From a bacterium (lineage in GTDB: Bacteria > Patescibacteriota > Gracilibacteria > UM-FILTER-43-11): a stretch of 18,096 bases of DNA. Under the pieces are notes generated by a model that saw only the letters and a list, made by a program, of their open reading frames with translations, was not told the DNA's origin and did not search any database. Made by a program: the position numbers and the translations under genes. Below are positions 1 to 8,900 of this stretch, piece after piece (the stretch's first letter is position 1; each line of letters begins with the position of its first letter). The stretch lies in NCBI GenBank assembly GCA_030426875.1, contig JAUHXI010000005.1, positions 1 to 18,096 on the forward strand, in the 5' to 3' direction.

Positions 1-1
1 T

Positions 2-1681
2 CTCCAGTTAAGAGATAATAGCCAGCCAACTTCCGGTAGTTTTGGAGCACAATGCTACACCCTCGGTACTCCTATTTTGGCCATGAGAGCTGGAACCATC
101 ATTGATGTTAGAAGGCCAACAGGTGGTGCTCTGAATGGAAGTTACGGTCACATGGTGCGAGTTGGTTATGAAGATGGTTCCTACACGTGGTATGCTCACA
201 TGCTTGAAAACACTATTGCTGTACAAATGGGAGAAGAGGTGAAGGCAGGGCAAATTCTTGGCTTGATGGGGGCGACAGGGTTCACAGTTGGAAACAATTG
301 TTACTGGGAAAACGAAATTGGATCCCAAGTCAACAATTATGCACCTCATATTCACATCGAAACCAATACATCAGGTGGTTTGGCAGTTTTACAGGAGCCT
401 TTTGTAGGTCAAGAGCGCTACACTAATATTAGTGAAACGACTTACATCTCTGCCACCCAAATGATCGATCCCAACAACCATTGGGGCAAGTTTGGTGACA
501 AAGTTCCCTACCGGTTTCCCGAAGGCTACGAACCCTCCAACACCTACTATAATCCCATTCGTATTGAATCTTTTTCACCTTCAATGGCAACAAGGGGGGA
601 GCGTGAAATATTTACCATCACTGGCAACGATTTACCTGAAGACATGGATGTGGAATTAAGACATTGTGAAGATTTTGAGTGGCTAAGTCGAAAATCAAAT
701 GAGCAACAATTTTCTTGCATTCCAGATCCCATTGATGGGCAAGGGGTATTACCTGGATGGGTTAGTTTCACGCCCGATGGACCCATAGATTATGAATTTC
801 ATTTGATCATTCAAGATCAGCCAGAGGATATTTCTCCAAAAGTTCATGACCTCGACATTCAGACTGACAATAAAAGTAAAAAAGCCCAATTCACATTATG
901 GGGAGAGGATCTGCCAGGGGATTTGAAGCCAGATATAGAAGATTGTAGTGACCTAGAATATCAGACTAATTTTGCAGAGCAAATGAGGTTTTCATGCCGG
1001 TTGCCAGATGTGATCGAAAATAAAAATGGAAAATTAGTCAACGGTATCCACACGTTTCACACCAACTTAACATCTGCTTCAACTGGGTTTTCGTATCTGG
1101 CTTCCTTTACCGTCGATTATCAAGTGATTGTGGATAGCCTGAGTCCATCAATGGCAGCCTATAATCAAGAAACCGTCTTCGAAATAAAAGGTAAAAACCT
1201 ACACCTTGCCACTGCTTTTTGGATTGAAAACTGCAGTGGCTTGAGGGCGTTGGACCACACTGAAACACTCTTAAAACTCACCTGTACCCCCCAACAGCCT
1301 TACCAAAATTATGGCTTTATGGTTCCAGATGAATTTGAAGTTGATCTTTATCAAGTTGTGTTAAAAGACCAGCCAGACGGTCATGTTATTTTTAATGGCC
1401 AGGTAGCCGTAGGTCAGACCGCTAAAAATGAGGCAATTGTGTATGACTTTCAAGAATGGCAGACTCAAGATCCCGTTGAGCTCCCCGACACTCACGATGA
1501 ATTGATTGAGCACGTGATCAGTGTGAATGGGGGTTATAACGATTTTTTTCTCGAATCAGTTGGATGGAAGAAAACCTTTACATATGAAGGATTATCCACC
1601 TATAAACCCATTGAGTGTATCAGTGATTTGAATGGTAGAAAGGCTCATTGGAATATGGAGCCAGGTTGCTTGCAACAATGA
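2..1681 (+). CDS. M23-like (LytM) domain protein with three TIG/IPT-like repeats, 5' truncated by window
   Basis: The frame is open to the left edge, so the true start lies outside; 559 residues are visible. Residues 19-120 resemble a peptidase M23 fold: a GTPILA turn, G-H-M-V-R-V and W-Y-A-H-M (His66) strands, a V-K-A-G-Q-I-L-G-L-M-G loop, and a closing PHIHIE (His116, His118). The first metal-binding His and Asp expected just before GTP(I/V) are not seen; the stretch reads SGSFGAQCYTL. It may therefore be a non-catalytic relative. Residues about 186-275, 282-370 and 375-470 form three TIG/IPT-like repeats (SFSPSMA, FTITG, LSPSMA, FEIKG), each with a Cys pair about 17-19 residues apart. A unique tail of about 80 residues follows. 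An extracellular or cell-wall role is likely from the family; no enzymatic activity can be claimed. It ends with TGA about 100 bp before the prepilin-like gene. Confidence 0.8.
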   Translation, partial: LQLRDNSQPTSGSFGAQCYTLGTPILAMRAGTIIDVRRPTGGALNGSYGHMVRVGYEDGSYTWYAHMLENTIAVQMGEEVKAGQILGLMGATGFTVGNNCYWENEIGSQVNNYAPHIHIETNTSGGLAVLQEPFVGQERYTNISETTYISATQMIDPNNHWGKFGDKVPYRFPEGYEPSNTYYNPIRIESFSPSMATRGEREIFTITGNDLPEDMDVELRHCEDFEWLSRKSNEQQFSCIPDPIDGQGVLPGWVSFTPDGPIDYEFHLIIQDQPEDISPKVHDLDIQTDNKSKKAQFTLWGEDLPGDLKPDIEDCSDLEYQTNFAEQMRFSCRLPDVIENKNGKLVNGIHTFHTNLTSASTGFSYLASFTVDYQVIVDSLSPSMAAYNQETVFEIKGKNLHLATAFWIENCSGLRALDHTETLLKLTCTPQQPYQNYGFMVPDEFEVDLYQVVLKDQPDGHVIFNGQVAVGQTAKNEAIVYDFQEWQTQDPVELPDTHDELIEHVISVNGGYNDFFLESVGWKKTFTYEGLSTYKPIECISDLNGRKAHWNMEPGCLQQ

Positions 1682-1718
1682 GGGCATTCATTGGCTTTTT
1701 TAAAAAGTTAATCAAAAA

Positions 1719-1748
1719 TTGCCTCTCGTGTGTTGCTTATGCTACAAT
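1719..1748 (+). promoter_or_regulatory. Candidate sigma70 promoter for the prepilin-like gene
   Basis: TTGCCT (1719-1724), an 18-base spacer and TACAAT (1743-1748) lie in the gap after the M23-like gene. Transcription would begin near 1755, leaving a leader of about 28 nt before the ATG at 1783. This supports the 1783 start over an upstream in-frame ATG at 1648 that overlaps the preceding gene. Confidence 0.35.
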
Positions 1749-1782
1749 TCCAACAAACACATTAAAACATAAACCAAAACCA

Positions 1783-4074
1783 ATGGAAAACGCACCCTCA
1801 AAAAGGGGTTTCACCCTTGTTGAACTCCTTATTGTGATGGCCATTTTAGCCGTGCTAACCCTTGGTGTCTATTTTGCCATAGGCCGCTCCACCAGAGCTG
1901 CCGACAACGAAAAAGTCATGGCCGACCTGACCGCCATTCAAACAGCCCTAGAGCAGTACAAAAAAGACAATGGCAGTTACCCCACCTTCCCAGACCCCAT
2001 CGAGTTAGCAAATGATAAAAACATCAGCTGTTTTGATGTGGATAGCCACTATGAACACGACTGCACTCAGGCTGCCTTCCTACAAACCCAAGTCGACACC
2101 CTACTACTGACCAAGCGCTACCTATCAGAAATCCCAACCGACCCCAGAACCGGTACCCGTTATGCCTATGGAGTCACCACCGATGGTCAGTTCTACCAAC
2201 TAGCAGGCAACATCCAAAATGCCGATGAATCATGGGAAGCCAGAAGCCTAGGAAATCTAGACCAAGGCTCACCCCACACCAGCCTCATCAGAGCCTTTGA
2301 TGGACCTAATTTCATCGTTGACAGTCAAGCCAACCTGCCCTACAGCAATGACCCCCTAAACCTCACCGGTCGTCTAGGTGGCCTAACAGGCACCGTGCAA
2401 GTCAATGACCAACCCATAAGTGAAGGTCACGTGGTCAGGGCCCAAGACATGATCAAAGTCAGTCCTGACGCCACCGCTGTACTCTACCTATCCGATGGAT
2501 CAGTGGTCCATCTAGAACCCAACTCAACCCTCCAAATGCTCAGCACCACAGAAGTAAGCCAGAATGATGAGCAGGGGATTGGAACCAAAGTCCGCCTCAA
2601 ACTCTTTGAAGGAGAACTATGGGCCAAGGTAGTCAACCTGTCTGATCAATCCCAGTTCAACATAGAAACCACCGGAGCCATCGCCGGCGTTCGAGGCACA
2701 GAGTTTGGACTCAATGCAAACCTGCAAACCATTGACATCCTTTCTGGTGAAGTAGGAGTCCGTCTAAAAACCGAGCAAGAGAAAGCAGACAGCAATGGAG
2801 AAGGTCAATACCTAAGCTTTGACATAGAAACCTTTGCAGACAATCAATTTGCAAAAGGAGACAATAAGACCATCACCCGCTACAACATCCCCAGCCCAGA
2901 CCAATCTCTCCAAGCCCCCCTCACCCTGACCCCCGCTCAAGTCACAGAGATTCTAAACCGCTACTACCAAGCTGATGGCACCTTGACTCTCAATGATCAA
3001 CCGGTGGTGATAAAGGCCTACACCCCAGGCGCGGGTCAGTATGAGATCGATGTGGCCATGAACGGCCTTCAGGGCAACGATGAACTAAAGATCCAAAGCT
3101 TTGAACTGTTCACCGAAGATCAAACCGATGACATTGAAATCCTAAAAGAAGGGGCCATCCCCGCCCTCACCCTCCCGGCTGAGTTTGATGATCAAAAGCA
3201 GGTCTACCGCTTCACCCTCGATTACACCCCAGGGAGCCTCTTTGAAGATGAATCTGGGGACATGATGTCCTTTGTCATCCGAGCCACAAACACCACTGAA
3301 GGAAAGACCCTCTACTCTGGAATCTCCTGGCCCCTGATTGGTTTTGGCACCCTAGGAGAAGTGGACAAGACCTATGAGTTTGGTTATATCTATCAAGACC
3401 TAGAGCAAGTGAGTGATGCCCTAGTCTCTCTAGAGCTCATCCCAGACAATGACCGCATGATTGCAGGAAGTTCTGTCCAAGTGCAAGCCTTTGCAACCGA
3501 TGAGAATGATCAAGTGATAGACGTGACCCAAGACTGCAAATGGTCCAACACCGATGACAAGGGTCAGATGCTAGAAGACCAAAAGGGAGTCTACCTAGCC
3601 AATGACGAGGTTCCCTTTGGTGCGGGCCTGATCACCTGCCTCTACAAAGACTTTGAACAAACAGTTGAAATAGACATCGTCTCAAAACTCAAGGGAGCCT
3701 GCTTTGGCCCTGACCTACTCAATGGGGGAGGGGATGATGCAGGGTATTGGGATAATGATGCGGAGCGTTGTTGGGTGCTAGGGGACCTGGGGGTGAGTTG
3801 TGATGTGGCTTGCAACTCAATTGGAGCAATTTGTGAGGATGGGACAAATCCTGGCGGAACGAATTGGGATGACAACAACAGCCAAATTTGTGTGGCTTTA
3901 ACCGGAGGGGATGTGCAGCCAGCAGCCTTCCATGAGTTCGCACCTTTTTTTAATCCGGGAACTAATAGGTGTTTCGCAAGATCTGACGAAATCGTGGAAT
4001 TTACACCCAACTTATGCGGCACAACCAAAAACATTGATGAGGTCAAAAATAGAAGAATTTGTCAGTGCCTTTGA
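1783..4074 (+). CDS. Prepilin-like surface protein with FecR-type domain, Ig-like module and Cys-rich tail
   Basis: Start chosen at the ATG of 1783 (763 aa), because it places the prepilin signal KRGFTLVELL at residues 7-16, with Gly9|Phe10 cleavage, Glu at mature position 5 and a hydrophobic helix to about residue 30. The pilin-type region (DLTAIQTALEQYKKDNGSYP, and TDPRTGTRYAY) runs to about residue 150. Residues about 196-330 look like a FecR domain: GRLGGLTGTV, a VLYLSDGSVVHLEPNS strand pair, and AGVRGTEFGL near residue 300. About 330-545 is unassigned beta-rich sequence. About 547-640 resembles a bacterial Ig-like (Big) domain. The last 118 residues hold ten Cys. Ordinary type IV pilins have about 120-200 residues, so this is not a standard subunit. 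A large minor pilin or pseudopilin-displayed surface protein is my inference. It ends 5 bp from a convergent gene. No Shine-Dalgarno sequence precedes the start. Confidence 0.82.
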   Translation: MENAPSKRGFTLVELLIVMAILAVLTLGVYFAIGRSTRAADNEKVMADLTAIQTALEQYKKDNGSYPTFPDPIELANDKNISCFDVDSHYEHDCTQAAFLQTQVDTLLLTKRYLSEIPTDPRTGTRYAYGVTTDGQFYQLAGNIQNADESWEARSLGNLDQGSPHTSLIRAFDGPNFIVDSQANLPYSNDPLNLTGRLGGLTGTVQVNDQPISEGHVVRAQDMIKVSPDATAVLYLSDGSVVHLEPNSTLQMLSTTEVSQNDEQGIGTKVRLKLFEGELWAKVVNLSDQSQFNIETTGAIAGVRGTEFGLNANLQTIDILSGEVGVRLKTEQEKADSNGEGQYLSFDIETFADNQFAKGDNKTITRYNIPSPDQSLQAPLTLTPAQVTEILNRYYQADGTLTLNDQPVVIKAYTPGAGQYEIDVAMNGLQGNDELKIQSFELFTEDQTDDIEILKEGAIPALTLPAEFDDQKQVYRFTLDYTPGSLFEDESGDMMSFVIRATNTTEGKTLYSGISWPLIGFGTLGEVDKTYEFGYIYQDLEQVSDALVSLELIPDNDRMIAGSSVQVQAFATDENDQVIDVTQDCKWSNTDDKGQMLEDQKGVYLANDEVPFGAGLITCLYKDFEQTVEIDIVSKLKGACFGPDLLNGGGDDAGYWDNDAERCWVLGDLGVSCDVACNSIGAICEDGTNPGGTNWDDNNSQICVALTGGDVQPAAFHEFAPFFNPGTNRCFARSDEIVEFTPNLCGTTKNIDEVKNRRICQCL

Positions 4075-4079
4075 AAGCA

Positions 4080-4916
4080 TTAGCCTGGAAGGTAAATATC
4101 TTCATAACGACTCACTATCTCTGGATTACCATTGTCACAAGTTATAACCATTCTTATGGTCACACCGGCTGGCCCACCCGTAAAGTATTTTAGTCCATTT
4201 AGGGTGATATCCTCAATTGATCCCAATTTTGTATCTTTTGGCCCATTAAAAACCTCTAAAGAAAACTCACACTGATCAAGGGTGGCGTTACCAATCGAAT
4301 AATCAACATGATATGGATCGGGCCAAAATGAATAGCAATCAAAGTTTGTTTCTTCACAGCTTGTGACAATTTCTGAGATCAAGGGAGGACATTCTGGCTT
4401 CACTTCTGCTGCAAAATTCAATGGACTGAAATCCTTTGGGCAAAAGGGCTCACCGGTGCTTTCACTGGTACCAGTGCTTGTGCTAACTTCTGTGTCTGAA
4501 CTGCTACTATCAACTGTTGTTGAATCACTAGAGCTGTCAGACGTACTAAAAGTAGTGGTTGAATCTGATTCTGTCGAAGTAGACTCAACTCCAGTTGTCG
4601 TACCATCTGATGTTTCAGTTGGGTTCGCACTGGTTGAACTCATTCCATTTGTTCCAGTGCCAGTATTAGACGTTCCTACACCAGTTGTACTTTCAGTTCC
4701 CGTGCCGCAAAGTTCAGAAGCACCTAACTGCACTATGTCTGAACTCACAATGCCATCACTAGTGACCTGTTCGCCCTCCTCACACATGCCACATCCAAGA
4801 TGACTCGCTAAAATCAAGCCAAAAAGCCCTCGAAAACTGAATTTATAACGATCCGCAAGGTTTTTGATAGGTGATAAAAAACGGAGGGCAACATCTCTTT
4901 GTGTATCTGGTGACAT
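4080..4916 (-). CDS. Secreted Ser/Thr-rich protein with C-terminal YLPG domain (paralogue B), probable lipoprotein
   Basis: 278 aa. A hydrophobic stretch (residues 29-41) ends in SHLGC (Cys42). This resembles a lipobox, but His rather than Leu/Val/Ile sits at -3, so lipidation is less certain than for its neighbour. Residues about 70-150 are a linker made almost only of Ser, Thr, Asp, Glu and Gly. Residues about 160-278 form a compact Cys-containing domain that matches the end of the neighbouring upstream gene: Y-S-I/Y-T-I, CE-S, GPK, ED, L-G-KY, GGPAG, TC-NG and a terminal D-I-Y-L-P-G. Function unknown; a surface-exposed stalk with a globular tip is inferred from the layout. It lies 45 bp downstream of its paralogue on the same strand, so the two probably share the promoter at 5773-5801. 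Its stop is only 5 bp from the convergent prepilin-like gene. Confidence 0.75.
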   Translation of the reverse strand: MSPDTQRDVALRFLSPIKNLADRYKFSFRGLFGLILASHLGCGMCEEGEQVTSDGIVSSDIVQLGASELCGTGTESTTGVGTSNTGTGTNGMSSTSANPTETSDGTTTGVESTSTESDSTTTFSTSDSSSDSTTVDSSSSDTEVSTSTGTSESTGEPFCPKDFSPLNFAAEVKPECPPLISEIVTSCEETNFDCYSFWPDPYHVDYSIGNATLDQCEFSLEVFNGPKDTKLGSIEDITLNGLKYFTGGPAGVTIRMVITCDNGNPEIVSRYEDIYLPG

Positions 4917-4961
4917 TTAAGAAAGATGTTAAGTTACTATGAAACGATTTATGCTTTAAAT

Positions 4962-5744
4962 TTAACCTGGCAAGTACACATCAACGAATTTTGAAGCTAT
5001 TTTCCCGCCATTCTCACAAGAGAGTGTTATACGCTCAGTGATCCCAGCTGGCCCACCACCATAGTATTTTGCTCCACTCAGGCTAAAATCTTCGACGATG
5101 CCAGCATTTGATACTTTTGGCCCAATTATTACCTTTACACTTATTTCACAATTCTCTATTTGAGCATTAGCTATTGTATACTCAATGTAAGTTGGTGATT
5201 CTGCGTTAGAGAGACATTCTTCTTCCTCATTGACGAGGCAGCCAACAATTAAATCACTAACCACAGGAGCCTTCACCTCCTCACACACTCCCTCCTCCTC
5301 AGAAAACCCCTCATCACATTCACATTCACCTCCATTACAACTCGCATTCTCACCACACACCACTCCTTCACAAGAATCCGGCATTTCAAGGTCCACACAA
5401 ACATTCTGATCACAAACTTCACCTGCTTCACAGTCTAAATCTTCGACACATTCAACGCCGTCTGTTTCGCCTGTTGTGCCATTCGTCGTACTCGTACTGA
5501 TTTCATAACCTGTGCTTCCATCAGAATCTTCAGAATCTCCCCCCGTACTTCCATCCGTCTCATCAGCACCTCCCGTTGTTGTGGAGTCCTCACAATCTGA
5601 ATCTTCCATACAACGTGGACCTGTTGAAGCATTGTCATCCCCAGCACAACCCGAAAGCCCTAAACCAGCAGCCAAAGCAACCGCTAACTTTAACCTTGAA
5701 AAAGTGGAAGGTGTAGCCTCAGGGGAACGAGAAACCTCAAGCAT
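4962..5744 (-). CDS. Lipoprotein with Cys-rich EGF-like segment and C-terminal YLPG domain (paralogue A)
   Basis: 260 aa. An 18-residue N-region is followed by a hydrophobic core (LAVALAAGLGL) and a canonical lipobox LSGC (Cys33), so membrane anchoring by a lipid is likely. Residues 34-95 are an acidic Ser/Thr/Gly linker. Residues 99-155 are Cys-rich, with CVEDLDC, EVCDQNVC, CEGVVCGENASC and CECDEGF, resembling EGF-like or Dickkopf-type spacings found in secreted bacterial proteins. Residues 160-260 form the domain shared with the downstream gene: Y-T-I-A-N-A, CEIS, IIGPK, VEDFSLSGAKYY, GGPAGIT, LSCENG and the terminal D-V-Y-L-P-G. Function unknown. The first gene of a probable two-gene operon. 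The ATG at 5744 follows the promoter by about 22 nt with no Shine-Dalgarno sequence. Confidence 0.82.
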   Translation of the reverse strand: MLEVSRSPEATPSTFSRLKLAVALAAGLGLSGCAGDDNASTGPRCMEDSDCEDSTTTGGADETDGSTGGDSEDSDGSTGYEISTSTTNGTTGETDGVECVEDLDCEAGEVCDQNVCVDLEMPDSCEGVVCGENASCNGGECECDEGFSEEEGVCEEVKAPVVSDLIVGCLVNEEEECLSNAESPTYIEYTIANAQIENCEISVKVIIGPKVSNAGIVEDFSLSGAKYYGGGPAGITERITLSCENGGKIASKFVDVYLPG

Positions 5745-5772
5745 AACAATGGGTTAGTTCATAAGTAGAAAA

Positions 5773-5801
5773 ATCATACACCAAAACTACAAAAATGTCA
5801 A
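5773..5801 (-). promoter_or_regulatory. Near-consensus sigma70 promoter for the lipoprotein pair
   Basis: Read on the minus strand: TTGACA (5801-5796), a 17-base spacer, TATGAT (5778-5773). Transcription should start near 5766, about 22 nt before the lipoprotein ATG at 5744. The -35 is perfect and the -10 has one mismatch. A TTAGTCAG octamer lies just upstream on the same strand (5824-5817). Confidence 0.7.
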
Positions 5802-5894
5802 TAGTTCACTACAAAACTGACTAATATATTTTTATTTTAATTTGATAGGACCTCTCACCAAAAACAAAATAACACAAACACATTAAATAGAATT

Positions 5895-5915
5895 AAAAAA
5901 TCAGAAAGACTTTTT
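5895..5915 (-). terminator. Weak hairpin with U-run just after the RND gene
   Basis: On the minus strand the sequence after the RND stop can form a stem of A residues plus GUC pairing with GAU plus U residues (one G:U pair) around a UUUCU loop, then runs into further U and A. The stem is mostly A:U and short, so termination efficiency is doubtful. Its position between the RND gene and the lipoprotein promoter makes sense for a terminator. Confidence 0.3.
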
Positions 5916-8900
5916 TTAAATTATTTTCATCTCCCTATGCTCAGCAGAAATAGCCCTATGCCTTGTGACAACCATAACCATCATAAAAATGAACCACAAG
6001 CCAATAAAAACATAGCCCAACACATCCTCCCAAAGAGTCACCTCCTCAGAAAAGAGCTGAGTAAACAACTCATTCATACCCAAATAAATACCAACCCCAA
6101 GGATTAAAAGCAAAACAAAACGCCGGTAAACCCTGCTATACAACTCAACAGAGTAATAAAAAACCGGCACAATGATCAACGTGAGAACAGTAGAAAAAAG
6201 CATCCCAAAAGCAATCGCCATCCCCAAAGCCAACCAAAACGGATCCGTCAAACTAATAGGCAAAATACCCAAAACCGTCGTCACCGACGTAATGATAATC
6301 GGCTGCATACGAGCCGGACCAGCCTCCTCAATCGCCTCAATGATCTTCATCCCCGAATCGCGATTTTTATTGATACGATCAATCAAAATAATCGCATCAT
6401 TGATCACAATCCCCGAAAGCGAAACAATCCCAATCACCGCCGCCACACTAAAACTAAGACCGAGTGCAAAGAAGCCATAAAAAACGCCAATCAAAGAAAG
6501 CGGCAACGACATCAAAATCACAAACGGCTGCTTGTAAGAATTGAACTGAGTCACCAAAATCAAGAAAATCAGCACAATACTCAACACCATCGCATTGGTC
6601 AAATCAACAAAAGACTGAGCCACCTCATCACCCCCACCCAAAATCTCATAAGAATAACCATCAGGCCAGACGTACTCCTCCAAATAAGGCACAAGTTTTT
6701 CCTTAACATCATCAACCACAAGCCCTCGAGACACCCCAGAACTAATCGTAATCGCCCGCTCTCCATCATAATTATTAATCGATGTGAGACCCGAACCCAG
6801 GTCAGCCTCGGCCAACGACGAAAGAGGCACATAATCACCTGTATTGCTTTGAATCAAAATTGAATTCACTTGATCAACAGACGTCGGATAAACACCCCCC
6901 CAATCACGCTGAACATCCACATCAATCTCCTCATCATCACGCTTGATGGTAACCGCCGTACTCGGAAAAACAGCCATCCGCACCTCTTGAGCTACATCCG
7001 CAACCGTCAAACCCTGTTGAGCCAAAATGGTTTTTTCATAATATGGCGTAAAATCAAACGTAAACTCAGCCGAACCATCCTTCAAATTATCCGTCACCTG
7101 ATCCCCACCAGAAACCACAAGCTGAGCCTGTATGTCCTCAGAAATCTCCTTCAAAATCGAAAAATCATCCCCATAAACCAAAATTTGAATATCAGCCCCG
7201 GTTGGAGGACCTGAACGCGACTCAGTAATCGTAACCTCACCCTCAGTAATGAATTTGAATTTCTCCTTAAAGAGTTGCTCAAGTTCAAAACTCTTTATGT
7301 CTCGCTCCTCGGAATCAGTAAAATTAACCGTAAAAGTAGCCGTGGCGGTACTACCCGAACTACCCCCTCTCATATTCACCACATAGCTTTCAACGTGCTC
7401 ATTGTGCTTCAAAATAGGCTCCATCTTAGCCACCACCGGCTCCAGTTTATCCAAAGCAGTTCCCACAGGGAGCTCAACCGAAATCTGCGTATTTTCAGCA
7501 TCCACCAAAGGAAAACCTTCATTTTTTATCGGCAAACTAACAGCAGAAACAAAGGCAACCAAAGCTAAAATAAGCAAAACAATGCGCGCCGTGAGTTTAC
7601 GCAAAAGCCGGTGCAACAAGGACCGATAATAACGACCAATCCAACCAACAAAACGCTCACGACCAGCATGGAGCCACTTAACAAAGCGTCCCTTTTCTTT
7701 TTTCTGCTTCACCTGCTTCATAAAAATAACCGCATAAGCCGGCATCAAAAACAAACCAATGGCCAACGAACTGATCAAAACGGTACTAACCGTGATGGGG
7801 ATGAAGGCAAAAAATTTACCAATAGTCCCCGAAACCAAGAGCATGGGGGCAAAAGCAGCAATCGTCGTCAACATCCCCGACATCAAAGGATAGCGATAGG
7901 TTTTGATCGTCGCCAACGCCGCATTCACAGGCGTCATTTTTCGGGTATAAAGATTTTCATGCATCCCCTCCATGATCACAATCGTCGCATCGACCAAAAG
8001 CCCCAAACCAAGAATCAGGCTAAATAAAACCATAAAATTGAAGGTGCTCCCCTGTTGGTAAAGGTACGTGAAGGTGACAAAAAATGTAAACGGAATCGAA
8101 ATTCCCCCAATCAAAGCCTCTTTAAAACCAAGGGCAAACAAAAGGATCACAAAAATAAGCGCCACGGTTGTGATGGCATTTCCCATCAAGCGGTCAAACT
8201 CCTGCTCGGTGATCTCAGCCGTGTCATTGAGCGAAATGGTTTCAATCTCACTCGGAATGGAGCCGTCAAGCTTCAACGCGTCAAACACTTCCCGGGCCTC
8301 ATCCACCGTTTCAATCACATTGGCACCCGTCCGTTTGATCAGATTGATCGAAATAGCACTCTTGGACGGTTCACCGTTCAAAGAAACCAAACTCGCACTC
8401 GTGGCTTCTTTAAATTCCTCAGTCACATCGGCCACATCGGCCAAATAAACCGTCGCGCCATTGCCAGCCGAAACTGGAATTTGTCCAATCAATTCTTTTG
8501 TATCTTGCTCCGAAGCAATACGAATTTGATAAAACTGATCATCCACCAAAATATTTCCCACAGGGCTACTCATATGAAACGCCTGAATGGAGCGGCTAAT
8601 GGAACGTAAACTCAAACCATAACGAATCATATCCGTCTCTCTAACCGAAACCAAAATGTGATTCTCACGCTCACCCGAAATATCAGCACTCTGAACACCA
8701 GGGATTTTTTCCAACGCCTCTTGAGCCATTTGAGCCGCATCCAAAAGCTGGTCATAAGGCAAATCACCAAATAAGGAAAAAATAATAACCGGGAAATCAT
8801 TGGTGGAGGTCTCCTGAACAAAAGGATCATTGGCATCACTAGGAAGTGACCCCTTAGCCTCATCGACTTTATCTTTAAGTTCTCGAATACTGGTCTCCAA

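Noticed and set aside
77..82. TTG at 77 as start of the M23-like gene
   Set aside because: The frame is open to the left edge and the sequence before it (GTPI) belongs to the M23 fold, so the true start is outside the window.
1648..1782. Upstream in-frame ATG that would give the prepilin-like protein 45 extra residues
   Set aside because: It overlaps the end of the M23-like gene, would bury the prepilin signal 50 residues deep, and a promoter-like pair at 1719-1748 lies downstream of it. The ATG at 1783 fits prepilin leader length.
3911..4147. 78-codon plus-strand frame at the prepilin/lipoprotein junction
   Set aside because: It overlaps the Cys-rich tail in another frame and runs across the convergent gene ends; no coding features.
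4363..4803. 146-codon frame on the plus strand opposite lipoprotein B
   Set aside because: It is a mirror of the Ser/Thr-rich linker (Val/Leu/Ser/Pro repeats) and has no start context or domain.
6172..8609. Several open frames of 75-184 codons on the plus strand opposite the RND gene
   Set aside because: They lie antisense inside a conserved gene, are rich in Arg, Asn, His and Thr as expected of mirrored codons, and show no family features.
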